This document shows positions 5,917-13,692 of a DNA stretch of 28,141 bases, in pieces. The stretch's first letter is position 1; every line of letters begins with the position of its first letter. This DNA is from a virus, in IMG/VR virus record IMGVR_UViG_3300050028_000013, positions 1 to 28,141 of that record, one strand, 5' to 3'. Both the position numbers and the translations under genes were made by a program. The notes beneath the pieces were generated by a model, which saw nothing but the letters and a program-made list of their open reading frames with translations, made no database searches and was not told where the DNA came from.

Positions 5917-6378
5917 ATGGGAAACGTGCAACTGTGCGGCAAGGAGCGGACGGTAGTCTACCGGGAGCTTGGTTCTTCCAGAATACTCGGATTCGGGATT
6001 GAGGGCGCCCCACCGATCAACTGTTCAGAGGGGCTGCGCTACGAGACAATCACTGTATTCCATGCCCACGAACTCGACCGCTTCATGGACCAATACCGTG
6101 CGCAGCACATCCGAGACGAGGAGCAAGCGGCTCTCGTAAGGTTGAATCGGGAGCGTTCTTTCCGACAATCCAATCGAAGTGCAATTATTGCACGAAACGC
6201 GCATCTTGACCCGTTCAACCGGGCGGTCAATTTGAGGATGCTCGACGCTCAGGATAAGATGTATGAGGAGACGCTTTCCCGTAGAATCAGGGCAGTTCCC
6301 CGGCTAGCAGCGGAGATGTACGAGGCTGGCGGTGATGACACGAGGATCGTGAAAGATGCAATGAAGGGGTCAATGTGA
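5917..6378 (+). CDS. Unknown protein between terminase and HNH gene, 153 residues
   Basis: ATG 5917 follows AAAGGGGGT at rather long spacing. The first third is beta-like (CGKERTVVYRELGSSRILGF); the rest is a long Arg/Ala/Glu-rich helix (RAQHIRDEEQAALVRLNRER, RRIRAVPRLAAEMYEAGGDD). No family is recognised. It ends in TGA at 6376-6378 overlapping the GTG start of the HNH gene. Because the HNH gene seems to begin with a copy of the portal N-terminus, this protein was probably once directly upstream of the portal and coupled to it. Confidence 0.65.
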   Translation: MGNVQLCGKERTVVYRELGSSRILGFGIEGAPPINCSEGLRYETITVFHAHELDRFMDQYRAQHIRDEEQAALVRLNRERSFRQSNRSAIIARNAHLDPFNRAVNLRMLDAQDKMYEETLSRRIRAVPRLAAEMYEAGGDDTRIVKDAMKGSM

Positions 6379-7196
6379 GACTGGAAGAGCCAGAGCGTCA
6401 ATTGTCGTGGCAGGCTGGCTGGCGTAAAAAGCGTCGTGCTGACATGACTACGCAGGAGCGAGAAAGACTCCGCGAGGCCAAACGGAAACTTCGGGCCAGA
6501 ATGACCACGGAACAGAGAGAGACGGAACGTATTAAAAGCAGGGAAAGTAAGTTCCGTCGGTACCATGACCCAGATTTAATTGAAAAACTAAGAGAAAGAA
6601 GCAGACTGTGGGCGCAGAATCTCGCTCCGGACAAAAAGGAAGAAAGAAAGAAAAAGCAGGCTATTCGGGCCAAGGCGAGACGCGATAGCATGACCAAAGA
6701 GCAAAGGGAGGCTGAGAACGCATATCAGCGAGCATGGAAATCTGCTTCCGAGGAGAGGAGAGATGCTTCCCGCCAGAAAAACCGCGAATGGTACGCCACT
6801 AGAGACGCAGAACAGAAACGTCGCAAAAATGAGATTGAGAAGGCGCGGCTTTCCGCTAGAGATGCCGAACGAAAGGCGCGGGACAAGGCGGTAAAGGCTG
6901 AATGGAAGCACTCCCACAGAGAAGTGAGCAGGGCGGTTAATCGTAAGCGAAAAGCTGCTGCTAGGGCTGGGGGAAATTTTACGGCTCAAGAATGGACGGA
7001 ACTTGTCGAACAATGCGACCATCGGTGTTTATGCTGCCAGAGACGGGAGCCAGAAATAACGCTCACCGTAGACCACATTGTTCCGGTAAGTAAAGGCGGA
7101 TCAAACACGATTGAAAATCTCCAGCCGTTGTGCGGTTTGTGTAATTCTAAGAAGGGTACTTCGATAATCAGATACGGGGTGCTGAATGCTGCATGA
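6375..7196 (+). CDS. HNH endonuclease with long charged N-terminal region
   Basis: The C-terminal 60 residues are a classic HNH nuclease: CDHRCLCCQRREPE gives the first C-x2-C zinc pair (about residue 214), then TVDHIVPVSKGGSNTIENL with the catalytic DH and the Asn, then CGLCNSKKG with the second zinc pair. Residues about 20-200 are Arg/Lys/Glu-rich and probably one long coiled helix. HNH proteins beside terminases can help large terminase cut DNA at packaging; free-standing HNH genes can also be homing elements. GTG 6375 overlaps the previous TGA (GTGA). The first 14 residues match those of the portal in exact register (see the findings), which argues for insertion at the portal start. The end overlaps the portal start by 11 bases. 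Confidence 0.9.
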   Translation: MRLEEPERQLSWQAGWRKKRRADMTTQERERLREAKRKLRARMTTEQRETERIKSRESKFRRYHDPDLIEKLRERSRLWAQNLAPDKKEERKKKQAIRAKARRDSMTKEQREAENAYQRAWKSASEERRDASRQKNREWYATRDAEQKRRKNEIEKARLSARDAERKARDKAVKAEWKHSHREVSRAVNRKRKAAARAGGNFTAQEWTELVEQCDHRCLCCQRREPEITLTVDHIVPVSKGGSNTIENLQPLCGLCNSKKGTSIIRYGVLNAA

Positions 7197-9216
7197 CGAT
7201 GAAACAAGAGTGCTGAGCTGGCAGGCACCGCCCCGTGAAACGGACGGCTCCCAACTAAAGGGATGGATGGACGAACTGGTTCAAACCGGCGATTCATGGG
7301 TCCAAGGACAGCCGGGAATCGCCAATCTCGACAACGACATTCAGCTTTTGATGGGGACCGGCCAGAACCGGGATATGCCCTCGAATCTCCTCCAGCCGGA
7401 CATCCGCTCTTTCGTTGAGACCATTACAGACCTTCGCCAGATCGCCACAATGGGATCAAAGGCGCAACAGGCAAAGAAGACCATTGCGCTCTACAATGAT
7501 ATTTTCAAGTTCGTATTCTGGGATTCACTCTACATCCCCAACACACGCAAGGCTCTCCAGTGGGCCATTTTAGGCCGTGGGTACAAGTGGCAGAAGTTTG
7601 GGCGCAACAAGTTTGGATGGGGAAAGCCGAAGATCATCTTCGAGTCTCTTGGTCCGCGCGAGTTTCTTCCTGACCAGATTCCCCACAATAACGATATTGG
7701 CGGATGCTATGCCGGCACGATTGTATATCCGATGGGGATAGCCGAGGCTCATGCCCGCTTCCCAAAATTCCAAGAATGGCTCAAGCCGATCTCTCAATAC
7801 TCGTGGTCGAAGTACGGATCACTAGGAATGGCGCGGCGCTACGACTTCTACGACCGGCACAGGTTTCAAGGCGACGGCGACTGGCCGAACAAGTATATTG
7901 AAATCCGCTACCACTTCATTCACGATCTCAGAATCAACGATACCGGCTACACGCAGCCAATGGGCGTCAAAGGATCGACGTGGGGATATGATGTTCCTAC
8001 GCTGGGCGACTTGATTGTGAGCGTAGACCCAAACAACGGGTTGCCAAGGTCAAGAACTGCTGAGATTGCAGACTGCCGTATGTACCCTCGGATGCGCCTG
8101 GTCATCACTTCACCATCCTGCCCGTTCCCGATGTACGACGATACAGCTTTCGATATGCATGGAGAGATTCCCGTCACGCAGCACGACGTGAATGATTACC
8201 CGTGGGCCGCGCTCGGCTACTCGATTGTCTCAGGTGTGAAGGGGTTGGAAGTCGCTCGTCGTGATCGAATGTCGGACATCAACACCGTGAAGGCTATCGA
8301 GAAAGACCCGCCCTTGGGCACAGACGTATCGACAGGCGTCTCCCGCACCCAGATGGACAAGCTCGACCTGCTCCACGCGCAAGGCGTGCGCGTGGGTGGC
8401 AAAGGCGATCCGTCCAAGTGGACTCGCTCATTGCTTCCTGAGGGCGTCAAGATCGAGGAATCCGACTTTAAGGCTGTGGAGATGCTGAATGCTGGAGTCA
8501 AGGCCGCTTTGGGACTAGCTGACATAGCTTCCATGCGGGAAGTCAAAGGCAATATGTCGGACCAGTCATTCGACAAGTTTGTTGAGAACCTGGGTCCGGT
8601 GGCTAAGGGGATTGCACTCAATCAGTGGATTGCCAACTCCAAAGACGCGGATATGTTGAAGTACAACATCGCGCAATACTTCACCGTGGACATGATTACC
8701 GACATGATCGGTCCAGAAGGTGTAGGCATTGAGACGTTCGACAATGACCCAAACACTCTGGTTCCTTCGCATCTCCCCGGAGAGGACACGTCGAACCTGA
8801 GCGCACATTCCCGACTCGACCGGGCGAAATGGTATTGCGAGAGACTCAGAGTAGTAAACACCCCTGCTCAGTTGCTTAACGTGACACATATGCAGGAGAG
8901 AATGCTTCAGATGTTCACCCTCCAGCAAAAGATTCCGATTGACACTGAAAGCACGATGGAAAAGATCGGCATCCCTGACTATCAGGTTCGCCACGAAAAG
9001 TGGAAAGAGGAGCAGTTGGAAGATGCTATCTGGAAGCTCGAAGTCGAGAAGACGTTGCAGGAAAAGGCAAAGTCTCTTGGGATGGAGCAACCACAGCCTC
9101 CGCAGCCTGGGCAGGGTAAGGGCGGTGGAAGAAAGCAGACGGGGGCTAAACCCCAACAGGCTGCGCAAAAAGGTTCTCAATCAGGGCAGGTGAGAGTGGT
9201 TAACAAAAGCAGTTAA
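7186..9216 (+). CDS. Portal protein
   Basis: This 676-residue protein should form the dodecameric channel at one head vertex through which DNA enters and leaves. Evidence is the position after the terminase and before scaffold and capsid genes, the length (typical for podovirus-type portals), and portal-like content: LQPDIRSFVETITDLR near the start, WAILGRGYKWQKFG, GYSIVSGVKGLEVARRDRMS in the stem/clip region, and a long helical C-terminal barrel segment (HEKWKEEQLEDAIWKLEVEK) followed by a Pro/Gln/Gly-rich tail. ATG 7186 lies inside the HNH 3' end. No strong ribosome binding site is seen, so translation probably depends on termination of the HNH gene. Sequence similarity was judged by eye only. 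Confidence 0.82.
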   Translation: MLHDDETRVLSWQAPPRETDGSQLKGWMDELVQTGDSWVQGQPGIANLDNDIQLLMGTGQNRDMPSNLLQPDIRSFVETITDLRQIATMGSKAQQAKKTIALYNDIFKFVFWDSLYIPNTRKALQWAILGRGYKWQKFGRNKFGWGKPKIIFESLGPREFLPDQIPHNNDIGGCYAGTIVYPMGIAEAHARFPKFQEWLKPISQYSWSKYGSLGMARRYDFYDRHRFQGDGDWPNKYIEIRYHFIHDLRINDTGYTQPMGVKGSTWGYDVPTLGDLIVSVDPNNGLPRSRTAEIADCRMYPRMRLVITSPSCPFPMYDDTAFDMHGEIPVTQHDVNDYPWAALGYSIVSGVKGLEVARRDRMSDINTVKAIEKDPPLGTDVSTGVSRTQMDKLDLLHAQGVRVGGKGDPSKWTRSLLPEGVKIEESDFKAVEMLNAGVKAALGLADIASMREVKGNMSDQSFDKFVENLGPVAKGIALNQWIANSKDADMLKYNIAQYFTVDMITDMIGPEGVGIETFDNDPNTLVPSHLPGEDTSNLSAHSRLDRAKWYCERLRVVNTPAQLLNVTHMQERMLQMFTLQQKIPIDTESTMEKIGIPDYQVRHEKWKEEQLEDAIWKLEVEKTLQEKAKSLGMEQPQPPQPGQGKGGGRKQTGAKPQQAAQKGSQSGQVRVVNKSS

Positions 9217-9225
9217 GGAGAAAAG

Positions 9226-9549
9226 ATGGTCAACGTAGCGGGAACAGTTCCAACACTGGAAGATGAACTCGGTATTGATGTTTTGAAGTCAGAGCAGTTC
9301 GTCACATACCGGCAGACCATTGCGCTACGCAAGCCGGAGTGCGCGGGGGCGGCTCTGGCTTATCTCCAGCAGTGTTTGCATGAAGGAAAAGTTACCGGAC
9401 GTGTGCTTTGTTTGAATATGAACCAAGGCGGTATCTGCCAGATTCAAACCGAGCAGACGGGAAAAATCAGGGCTGGGTCGGAGCTTGAAGAGTTGACCGA
9501 TGAAGTTTTTTCTCAGAATACAGTTGACAAGAAAACGGTATCAGCGTAA
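9226..9549 (+). CDS. Unknown protein after portal, 107 residues
   Basis: ATG 9226 has a strong AAGGAGAA ribosome binding site. The protein is soluble, with helices (LEDELGIDVLKSEQF, CAGAALAYLQQCLHEGK) and a short beta region (GRVLCLNMNQGGICQIQ). No family is recognised. It closes the portal transcription unit: a strong terminator (9597-9634) follows its stop within 50 bases. A role in head assembly is plausible by position only. Confidence 0.65.
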   Translation: MVNVAGTVPTLEDELGIDVLKSEQFVTYRQTIALRKPECAGAALAYLQQCLHEGKVTGRVLCLNMNQGGICQIQTEQTGKIRAGSELEELTDEVFSQNTVDKKTVSA

Positions 9550-9596
9550 TAGTTGAATCACAAGAGATTCCAGATCACTTCCTTTGGAAGATTGTG

Positions 9597-9634
9597 ACGG
9601 CCTCAAGCTAAACAGCTTGGGGCCGTTTTCTTTT
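9597..9634 (+). terminator. Strong intrinsic terminator after the portal unit
   Basis: ACGGCCTCAAGCT (9597-9609) pairs over all 13 positions (one T-G) with AGCTTGGGGCCGT (9614-9626) around the tetraloop AAAC, followed by TTTTCTTTT. A second small hairpin CTTCC-TTT-GGAAG (9578-9590) sits just before it. The next ATG is at 9664 with its ribosome binding site in between, leaving no room for a normal promoter, so the terminator probably reduces rather than stops transcription. Confidence 0.88.
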
Positions 9635-9663
9635 GCCCCCACAAAATCCAAAGGAGAATCACC

Positions 9664-9777
9664 ATGGCAAAGAGCAAAAAGCACGGCTTTACCGTCAAGG
9701 GCGTCAGCGAGCATGAAGGCAAGCGCAAGGGCAAGAAGCGCGGCAAGAAGGGTTCCAAGAAGTCCAGCAAGAAGTAA
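9664..9777 (+). CDS. Lys-rich 37-residue basic peptide
   Basis: ATG 9664 follows AAAGGAG at ideal spacing. The product begins MAKSKKHGFTVKGVSEHEGK and continues as almost pure Lys/Arg/Gly/Ser with no hydrophobic residues. A protein this basic very likely binds DNA or an acidic protein partner. It lies immediately after the terminator and before the scaffold-like gene, so it belongs to the capsid unit and may be packed in the head or help neutralise DNA. A similar basic small protein is encoded at 16500-16730. The function is inferred from composition alone. Confidence 0.65.
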   Translation: MAKSKKHGFTVKGVSEHEGKRKGKKRGKKGSKKSSKK

Positions 9778-9788
9778 CCGAGGCCATC

Positions 9789-10046
9789 ATGGACCCGAAC
9801 GCATCCCCTAATCCGCAAGCATCGGCTCCCCAACCAGGCGGGGCCGATGCTGCGTCACCTGACGCGAACCCCATCCAGTCAACCCTTGGAAAGATAGCCA
9901 TGATGCTCAAGCAGATGGCGTCTCAGAACACTTCTATCCAAGACCCACTCAACCAGGCAGTACAAAACATCGTGCAAGCGATTCAGATGAGCGGACAGGC
10001 GCAAAGCGCCCCGCCACAGCAGCCGCAAGCACCTCCACAACAGTAA
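9789..10046 (+). CDS. Pro/Gln/Ala-rich small protein, 85 residues
   Basis: ATG 9789 has GAGG seven bases before it. Both ends are disordered and Pro/Gln/Ala-rich (NASPNPQASAPQPGGADA; APPQQPQAPPQQ). Between them lies one probable helix (STLGKIAMMLKQMAS, PLNQAVQNIVQAIQMSGQ). No family is recognised. The layout, a short helix with disordered Pro-rich ends next to the scaffold, would fit an assembly helper or a minor capsid-associated protein. An 11-bp hairpin (GCATCGGC at 9819-9826, GCCGATGC at 9843-9850) lies within the gene. Confidence 0.6.
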   Translation: MDPNASPNPQASAPQPGGADAASPDANPIQSTLGKIAMMLKQMASQNTSIQDPLNQAVQNIVQAIQMSGQAQSAPPQQPQAPPQQ

Positions 10047-10059
10047 CAAGGAGAATACG

Positions 10060-10872
10060 GTGAAAGTCGAAGACATTCTTGCAGCGCTTGGAGTACAAGT
10101 CGATCCCGCGAAGGCGTCCGTCATTCAGGAATGGAATGGCAAGTTGACCGCCTCTGAAACCGAAGCCCAGCAGCGCCTTGATGCCGCTCAGAAGAAGGTA
10201 TCTGACGCAGAAGCTCTTGACCGCATCATCAATGAAAATATCCGCACCGCCGGTTTGACGGAAACCAGTGTGGCTCAGTTGCAGGCGAACAACGCCGCGC
10301 TGACCGCCGCCAATGCTCAACTGACAACGGCTGTCGAGTCGATCAGGAAGCAGGGTTTCACTGGCATCACGATTCCAGAACTTCCCAAGACGGCTACTCA
10401 AGTGCAGGCCGATCCGATGAAAGAACTCCAAGAAACCATTATGAAGGGTTTGACGAACGTGGGCCAAGCGTTTGATGAGACTGTCCGGTATCAGCGCGTT
10501 TTTGGAGCGCCTATCCCGGAAGCTCCGTCAACCATTGCCGACCGCGCCGCCAAACTCCGTCTGTCCGTTCCTGACTACATGGAGCAGACGTATCATATCG
10601 GCGCAAAGGAAAAGGAAATTGCTGCCGCCTCCACTCAAAAAGGTTTGGATGATTATGCGGCAAAGAAGGTCGAAGAGTACAAGGCCGCGAATCCAGTGAC
10701 ATTCGGTAATCCCGATTTGAACGGCGGGCGTCCGTCGAACTATCCCAACATCCCCAAGCCCCGCGACGGAAAGAGTCTGCGGGAATTTTCGGCAATGTCG
10801 CCGATGCAGAAGATTCAAGACGCAAAAGCTCGCGTCACAAAGGAAGTTCAATCGCGGCAAAACGCCGCGTAG
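10060..10872 (+). CDS. Scaffolding-like protein upstream of major capsid
   Basis: GTG 10060 follows AAGGAGAATACG. The 270-residue protein is mainly helical: residues about 20-100 are Ala/Gln/Glu-rich with coiled-coil character (SETEAQQRLDAAQKKVSDAE, LQANNAALTAANAQLTTAVE), and the C-terminus is basic with a final helix (MQKIQDAKARVTKEVQSRQ). A helical, charged protein placed just before the major capsid gene is the standard place and look of a scaffold, which shapes the procapsid and then leaves it. No protease or other enzyme motif is seen. The identity is from position and composition. Confidence 0.65.
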   Translation: MKVEDILAALGVQVDPAKASVIQEWNGKLTASETEAQQRLDAAQKKVSDAEALDRIINENIRTAGLTETSVAQLQANNAALTAANAQLTTAVESIRKQGFTGITIPELPKTATQVQADPMKELQETIMKGLTNVGQAFDETVRYQRVFGAPIPEAPSTIADRAAKLRLSVPDYMEQTYHIGAKEKEIAAASTQKGLDDYAAKKVEEYKAANPVTFGNPDLNGGRPSNYPNIPKPRDGKSLREFSAMSPMQKIQDAKARVTKEVQSRQNAA

Positions 10873-10888
10873 GAAAGGGTAACCTGAG

Positions 10889-12157
10889 ATGAACGATCCA
10901 CTTTACAATCAACGAGACGCGGTATCGCGGGAGATGGTCCGCAAAGGGACCGTCATCGACTGGTTCGGAACCAACTATCCACTGATGACTCTCCTGCGCG
11001 AAGCGGGAATCGTTGACTTGGACTTCCAAGGCACCGGCGTCAGGACTGCGGGCATTTACGACTTGGCTCACGGTTCATCGACGGAGCCGGGTGCGACCAT
11101 CAACCCCACGCGCAAGCAGATGGTCACCGACACCAAGTACGATATCCGCTTCATGGAAGCCGACCTCGAAGTAGAGCGGACGGAATACGACCTCTACAAC
11201 GCCGCCGGAGAAACGCAGATTGCCGATCAGGAGATGATTGACAACTACTGCATGACGCAACGGTTGGAGTCGATGGTTGAGATGCAGGCGTACCAGCACG
11301 GACAGTGGAACTCCGGTTCCTCGTTTGGTTCGTCCGCTGGCGTGGCGCAAGACCGGCATCGCGCGATCAACGGTTTCGATGAGCAGTTCAGCAACGGTGT
11401 CGATCCGGGTCCGTTCGGGAACTACTACCTCACGACCGGCGGCGTGACGCGCAATGGTGTGGTTGGGCAGGCGTTTAACTCGACCCCGTACTACTGCGGA
11501 ACTCCGACTGGCGCGGCAGGGTCAATCAACTACTCACACTTCCTCTTGGCGAATGCCCGTCTCGGCACGCTGGGCGCAAAGGCGCGGGTTGGATTCACCA
11601 GCTTCTACGGATGGGGCGCAATCGCCCTGGCCTTCCGTCAGCAGTCTGTGGTCCTTCAGTTGGATGTGAAGGAGGGGACCGACTTCGGCTGGCCCTCGGT
11701 GGACTTCAACGGCATGAAGATTCATGCCGATCCTCTGGCTCCTTCTTCGGCGGCATGGCAGACACTCCCCGGCGGCAATCCGGGCGCGTTTGGCACAACC
11801 AGCCAAGCCAAGTTCTACGACGGCGCGGGCGGCACAACGCAGCTTGTTCCGTTCCTCACTCCGACGTTCAAGCTGAACGGAGCGAATATCGCCACTGGCG
11901 CTCTGTCTCCGACCGGCTCAAACATCCCGTCGAACACGACCATCAATCCGGGCGAAGTGCTTTACTTCCTTGACCCGCACGCGATGGTTGCTTTGAAGCC
12001 CAAGCCGGGTTCCGGTTGGACGATGACGTTCGATGAGAATCGCATCCCCAATAACATTTCTTCGAGCATCCTCTACTTGCGGTATGCGACAAACCTTTTC
12101 CCGGACCAGCCGACACACGGCATGATCCTGTACGGATTCAAGGGGGTTGGACAATAA
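10889..12157 (+). CDS. Major capsid protein (probable HK97 fold)
   Basis: This 422-residue protein follows the scaffold-like gene and has the size and mixed alpha/beta make-up of phage capsid subunits. Visible parts are an N-terminal arm, a charged region that could be the E-loop (DTKYDIRFMEADLEVERTEY), a long helix (DNYCMTQRLESMVEMQAYQHG, broken here into its core) as in the spine helix, and a beta-rich P-domain/A-domain end (GEVLYFLDPHAMVALKPKPG, ILYLRYATNLFPDQPTHGMI). ATG 10889 has GAAAGG upstream. It ends two bases before the decoration-like gene. The fold is assigned by context and look, not by a search. Confidence 0.78.
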   Translation: MNDPLYNQRDAVSREMVRKGTVIDWFGTNYPLMTLLREAGIVDLDFQGTGVRTAGIYDLAHGSSTEPGATINPTRKQMVTDTKYDIRFMEADLEVERTEYDLYNAAGETQIADQEMIDNYCMTQRLESMVEMQAYQHGQWNSGSSFGSSAGVAQDRHRAINGFDEQFSNGVDPGPFGNYYLTTGGVTRNGVVGQAFNSTPYYCGTPTGAAGSINYSHFLLANARLGTLGAKARVGFTSFYGWGAIALAFRQQSVVLQLDVKEGTDFGWPSVDFNGMKIHADPLAPSSAAWQTLPGGNPGAFGTTSQAKFYDGAGGTTQLVPFLTPTFKLNGANIATGALSPTGSNIPSNTTINPGEVLYFLDPHAMVALKPKPGSGWTMTFDENRIPNNISSSILYLRYATNLFPDQPTHGMILYGFKGVGQ

Positions 12158-12158
12158 C

Positions 12159-13019
12159 ATGGCACAGACTACAGCACAATCTTTCTTTCTTGGCCCGTTC
12201 GCGGTCTACACGTCGCCGACCGGGATGGCCGATGTGAATACCGGCATCCCGTATCTTGGCGGAACGCTCCACGAGGGCGACTACGTGGACCTGACGGCAG
12301 ATGAAGCCGCGCAGTGGAATATTCAGTATGGCGCGAACCTCTATCCGGGGCGCTATCGCTTTGTCCGTGTCTCTCCGAACGCCACCTACTCGAACATCAA
12401 GTTCGGGACTCCGGTGGGTATCGGTCTGGGAACTTCGGTCGCACAGGTGTTGGTGGCGGCAGGCGGAACAGGCTATGTGATTACCGCAACCGGCGCAACG
12501 AGTGGCACGGTGTCGATCTCGTCTTCGGCTGCTGGCGGCACGGCGGCTACGGCCAACCTGACCATTGTGGGCGGCGTCATCACATCGGCGCAGTTGACCT
12601 ATCCTGGCGCGAACATGACTTCGGTCCCGACATTCACGCTTTCGAGCGTGCTGTCCAGTGGATCGAATGGATCGGTTCTGGCGGCGCAGTACATCAGCCC
12701 AAACTTCATCAGTTCGTTCGATTCATCCTCGGCGCAGTTGAGCACGGTTCGCGGCGTGTCGCTGACCACCATCACGGCGGCGCAGATTACGGCTGGCGCA
12801 TGGATCGTTATTCAGGAAGAGGGCATTGCTCCGATTCTTGTGACCACGGCCACCAATACGGCGGCGGGCTGCTATGCGGCGGCGACGAACGGCGCGGCAG
12901 TAACGACAACCACGGCGGCGACGGCGGTTCCGGTGGGATACTTTGCCGACACCCTCGACATTGCAACAGCCTCGGCTACGGTTCGCGGCATCCTGCGCAT
13001 TCCAGTTCAGCAGGGGTAA
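12159..13019 (+). CDS. Capsid decoration / head-fibre-like beta protein
   Basis: I start at ATG 12159, two bases after the capsid stop, with AAGGGGG at 12140-12146; TTG 12147 in frame is possible but overlaps the capsid gene. The 286-residue protein has an N-terminal ordered part (LGGTLHEGDYVDLTADEAAQ, YGANLYPGRYRFVRVSP) and a Gly/Thr/Ser/Ala-rich beta domain: VAAGGTGYVITATG, then TANLTIVGGVITSAQLTYPG. This 'GGTGY ... ATA.. GGVIT' repeat style is common in phage surface proteins. No Cys-rich or enzyme motif. The place after the capsid gene fits a protein that coats or decorates the head. Confidence 0.65.
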   Translation: MAQTTAQSFFLGPFAVYTSPTGMADVNTGIPYLGGTLHEGDYVDLTADEAAQWNIQYGANLYPGRYRFVRVSPNATYSNIKFGTPVGIGLGTSVAQVLVAAGGTGYVITATGATSGTVSISSSAAGGTAATANLTIVGGVITSAQLTYPGANMTSVPTFTLSSVLSSGSNGSVLAAQYISPNFISSFDSSSAQLSTVRGVSLTTITAAQITAGAWIVIQEEGIAPILVTTATNTAAGCYAAATNGAAVTTTTAATAVPVGYFADTLDIATASATVRGILRIPVQQG

Positions 13020-13028
13020 GGAGACAGC

Positions 13029-13622
13029 GTGAACACGAATTACGTATATCCGAGCGCACAGGTTGGCGAGTTTCGGCAAGCATTGCTTTATGCTGCCGGA
13101 CCCGCCTCCTACTCGCAAGCTACGGGCGATCCTGTCTACAATCCGGGCGCGAACGAGTACATCAATTTTCCGTCCTCGGCTACCACGGTGAGTGGGAATT
13201 ATGATGTGAGGTTTAACCCAACTTCGGCTGGTTACAATATCGTTCGTGCCGGTGCTCCTGCTCCCTCTCAATCGGGATGGACGGCTCGCTGGTTCTTCAA
13301 TAACATCGGTGGTGGTTCTGGAGTGGCGAAGGTGACACAGAATGCCGCCGGAACTGGAATGACGCCGGGTACCTATCCGATTACGTTCTCAAGTGGAGCC
13401 GCGACTGGTACTGTGACTGTAACGGCTACAACCGTAACTGCCGCAGTAGTCACGACCCCTGTATATTACACGACTCCTCCGACAGCAACTATGGGGGGAA
13501 CTCCGGGAGGAACTCCAGCGACTCTTACCGTCACCATGTCCACCGCTGCGCAGGAAGTACCAACGGGCGCGAATCTGAGTGCGGAGACATTGCAGTTTGG
13601 TGCGGTCATCTCAAGTTTGTAG
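13029..13622 (+). CDS. Second beta-rich head-associated protein, 197 residues
   Basis: GTG 13029 follows TAAGGAGACAGC. The first 85 residues are a specific domain (YPSAQVGEFRQALLYAAGPA, FPSSATTVSGNYDVRFNPTS). The second part is low-complexity beta sequence rich in Thr, Gly, Val and Ala (GMTPGTYPITFSSGAATGTV, PTATMGGTPGGTPATLTVTM), similar in style to the protein before it. The pair may be paralogous in this domain. It is the last gene before a strong terminator, so it closes the capsid unit. No family recognised; head decoration is the best guess. Confidence 0.6.
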   Translation: MNTNYVYPSAQVGEFRQALLYAAGPASYSQATGDPVYNPGANEYINFPSSATTVSGNYDVRFNPTSAGYNIVRAGAPAPSQSGWTARWFFNNIGGGSGVAKVTQNAAGTGMTPGTYPITFSSGAATGTVTVTATTVTAAVVTTPVYYTTPPTATMGGTPGGTPATLTVTMSTAAQEVPTGANLSAETLQFGAVISSL

Positions 13623-13644
13623 GGCTATCGTCGCGGGTGGCCTT

Positions 13645-13678
13645 GGGGCAGGTGGCAAAAGCTGCCTGTCCCTTTTTT
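13645..13678 (+). terminator. Strong intrinsic terminator after the capsid unit
   Basis: GGGGCAGGTGGC (13645-13656) pairs with GCTGCCTGTCCC (13661-13672) over 12 positions (three G-T pairs) around an AAAA loop, followed by six T. The next gene starts at ATG 13693 with TAAGGAG in between, so no promoter fits after it. It would lower expression of the tail genes compared with the capsid, if some polymerase reads through. Confidence 0.88.
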
Positions 13679-13692
13679 CGTAAGGAGCGTAG

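Noticed and set aside
6179-6193. Palindrome GTGCAATTATTGCAC, with a near copy at 25788-25802
   Set aside because: Both lie in coding sequence and are far apart; the second differs in one base that breaks the pairing. No promoter is nearby.
8373-8395. 9-bp inverted repeat CCACGCGCA/TGCGCGTGG in the portal gene
   Set aside because: Short and GC-rich; such matches are expected now and then in coding sequence, and no regulatory context is seen.
8566-9180. Minus-strand frame of 204 codons opposite the portal
   Set aside because: Antisense to the portal; Leu/Arg-rich shadow with no ribosome binding site or motif.
12314-13204. Long plus-strand frame of 296 codons across the two decoration-like genes
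   Set aside because: It lies in another frame across two good genes with ribosome binding sites. Its translation is rich in Arg, His, Gly and Cys, as is typical of the shadow of GC-rich coding sequence, and it has no start signal of its own.
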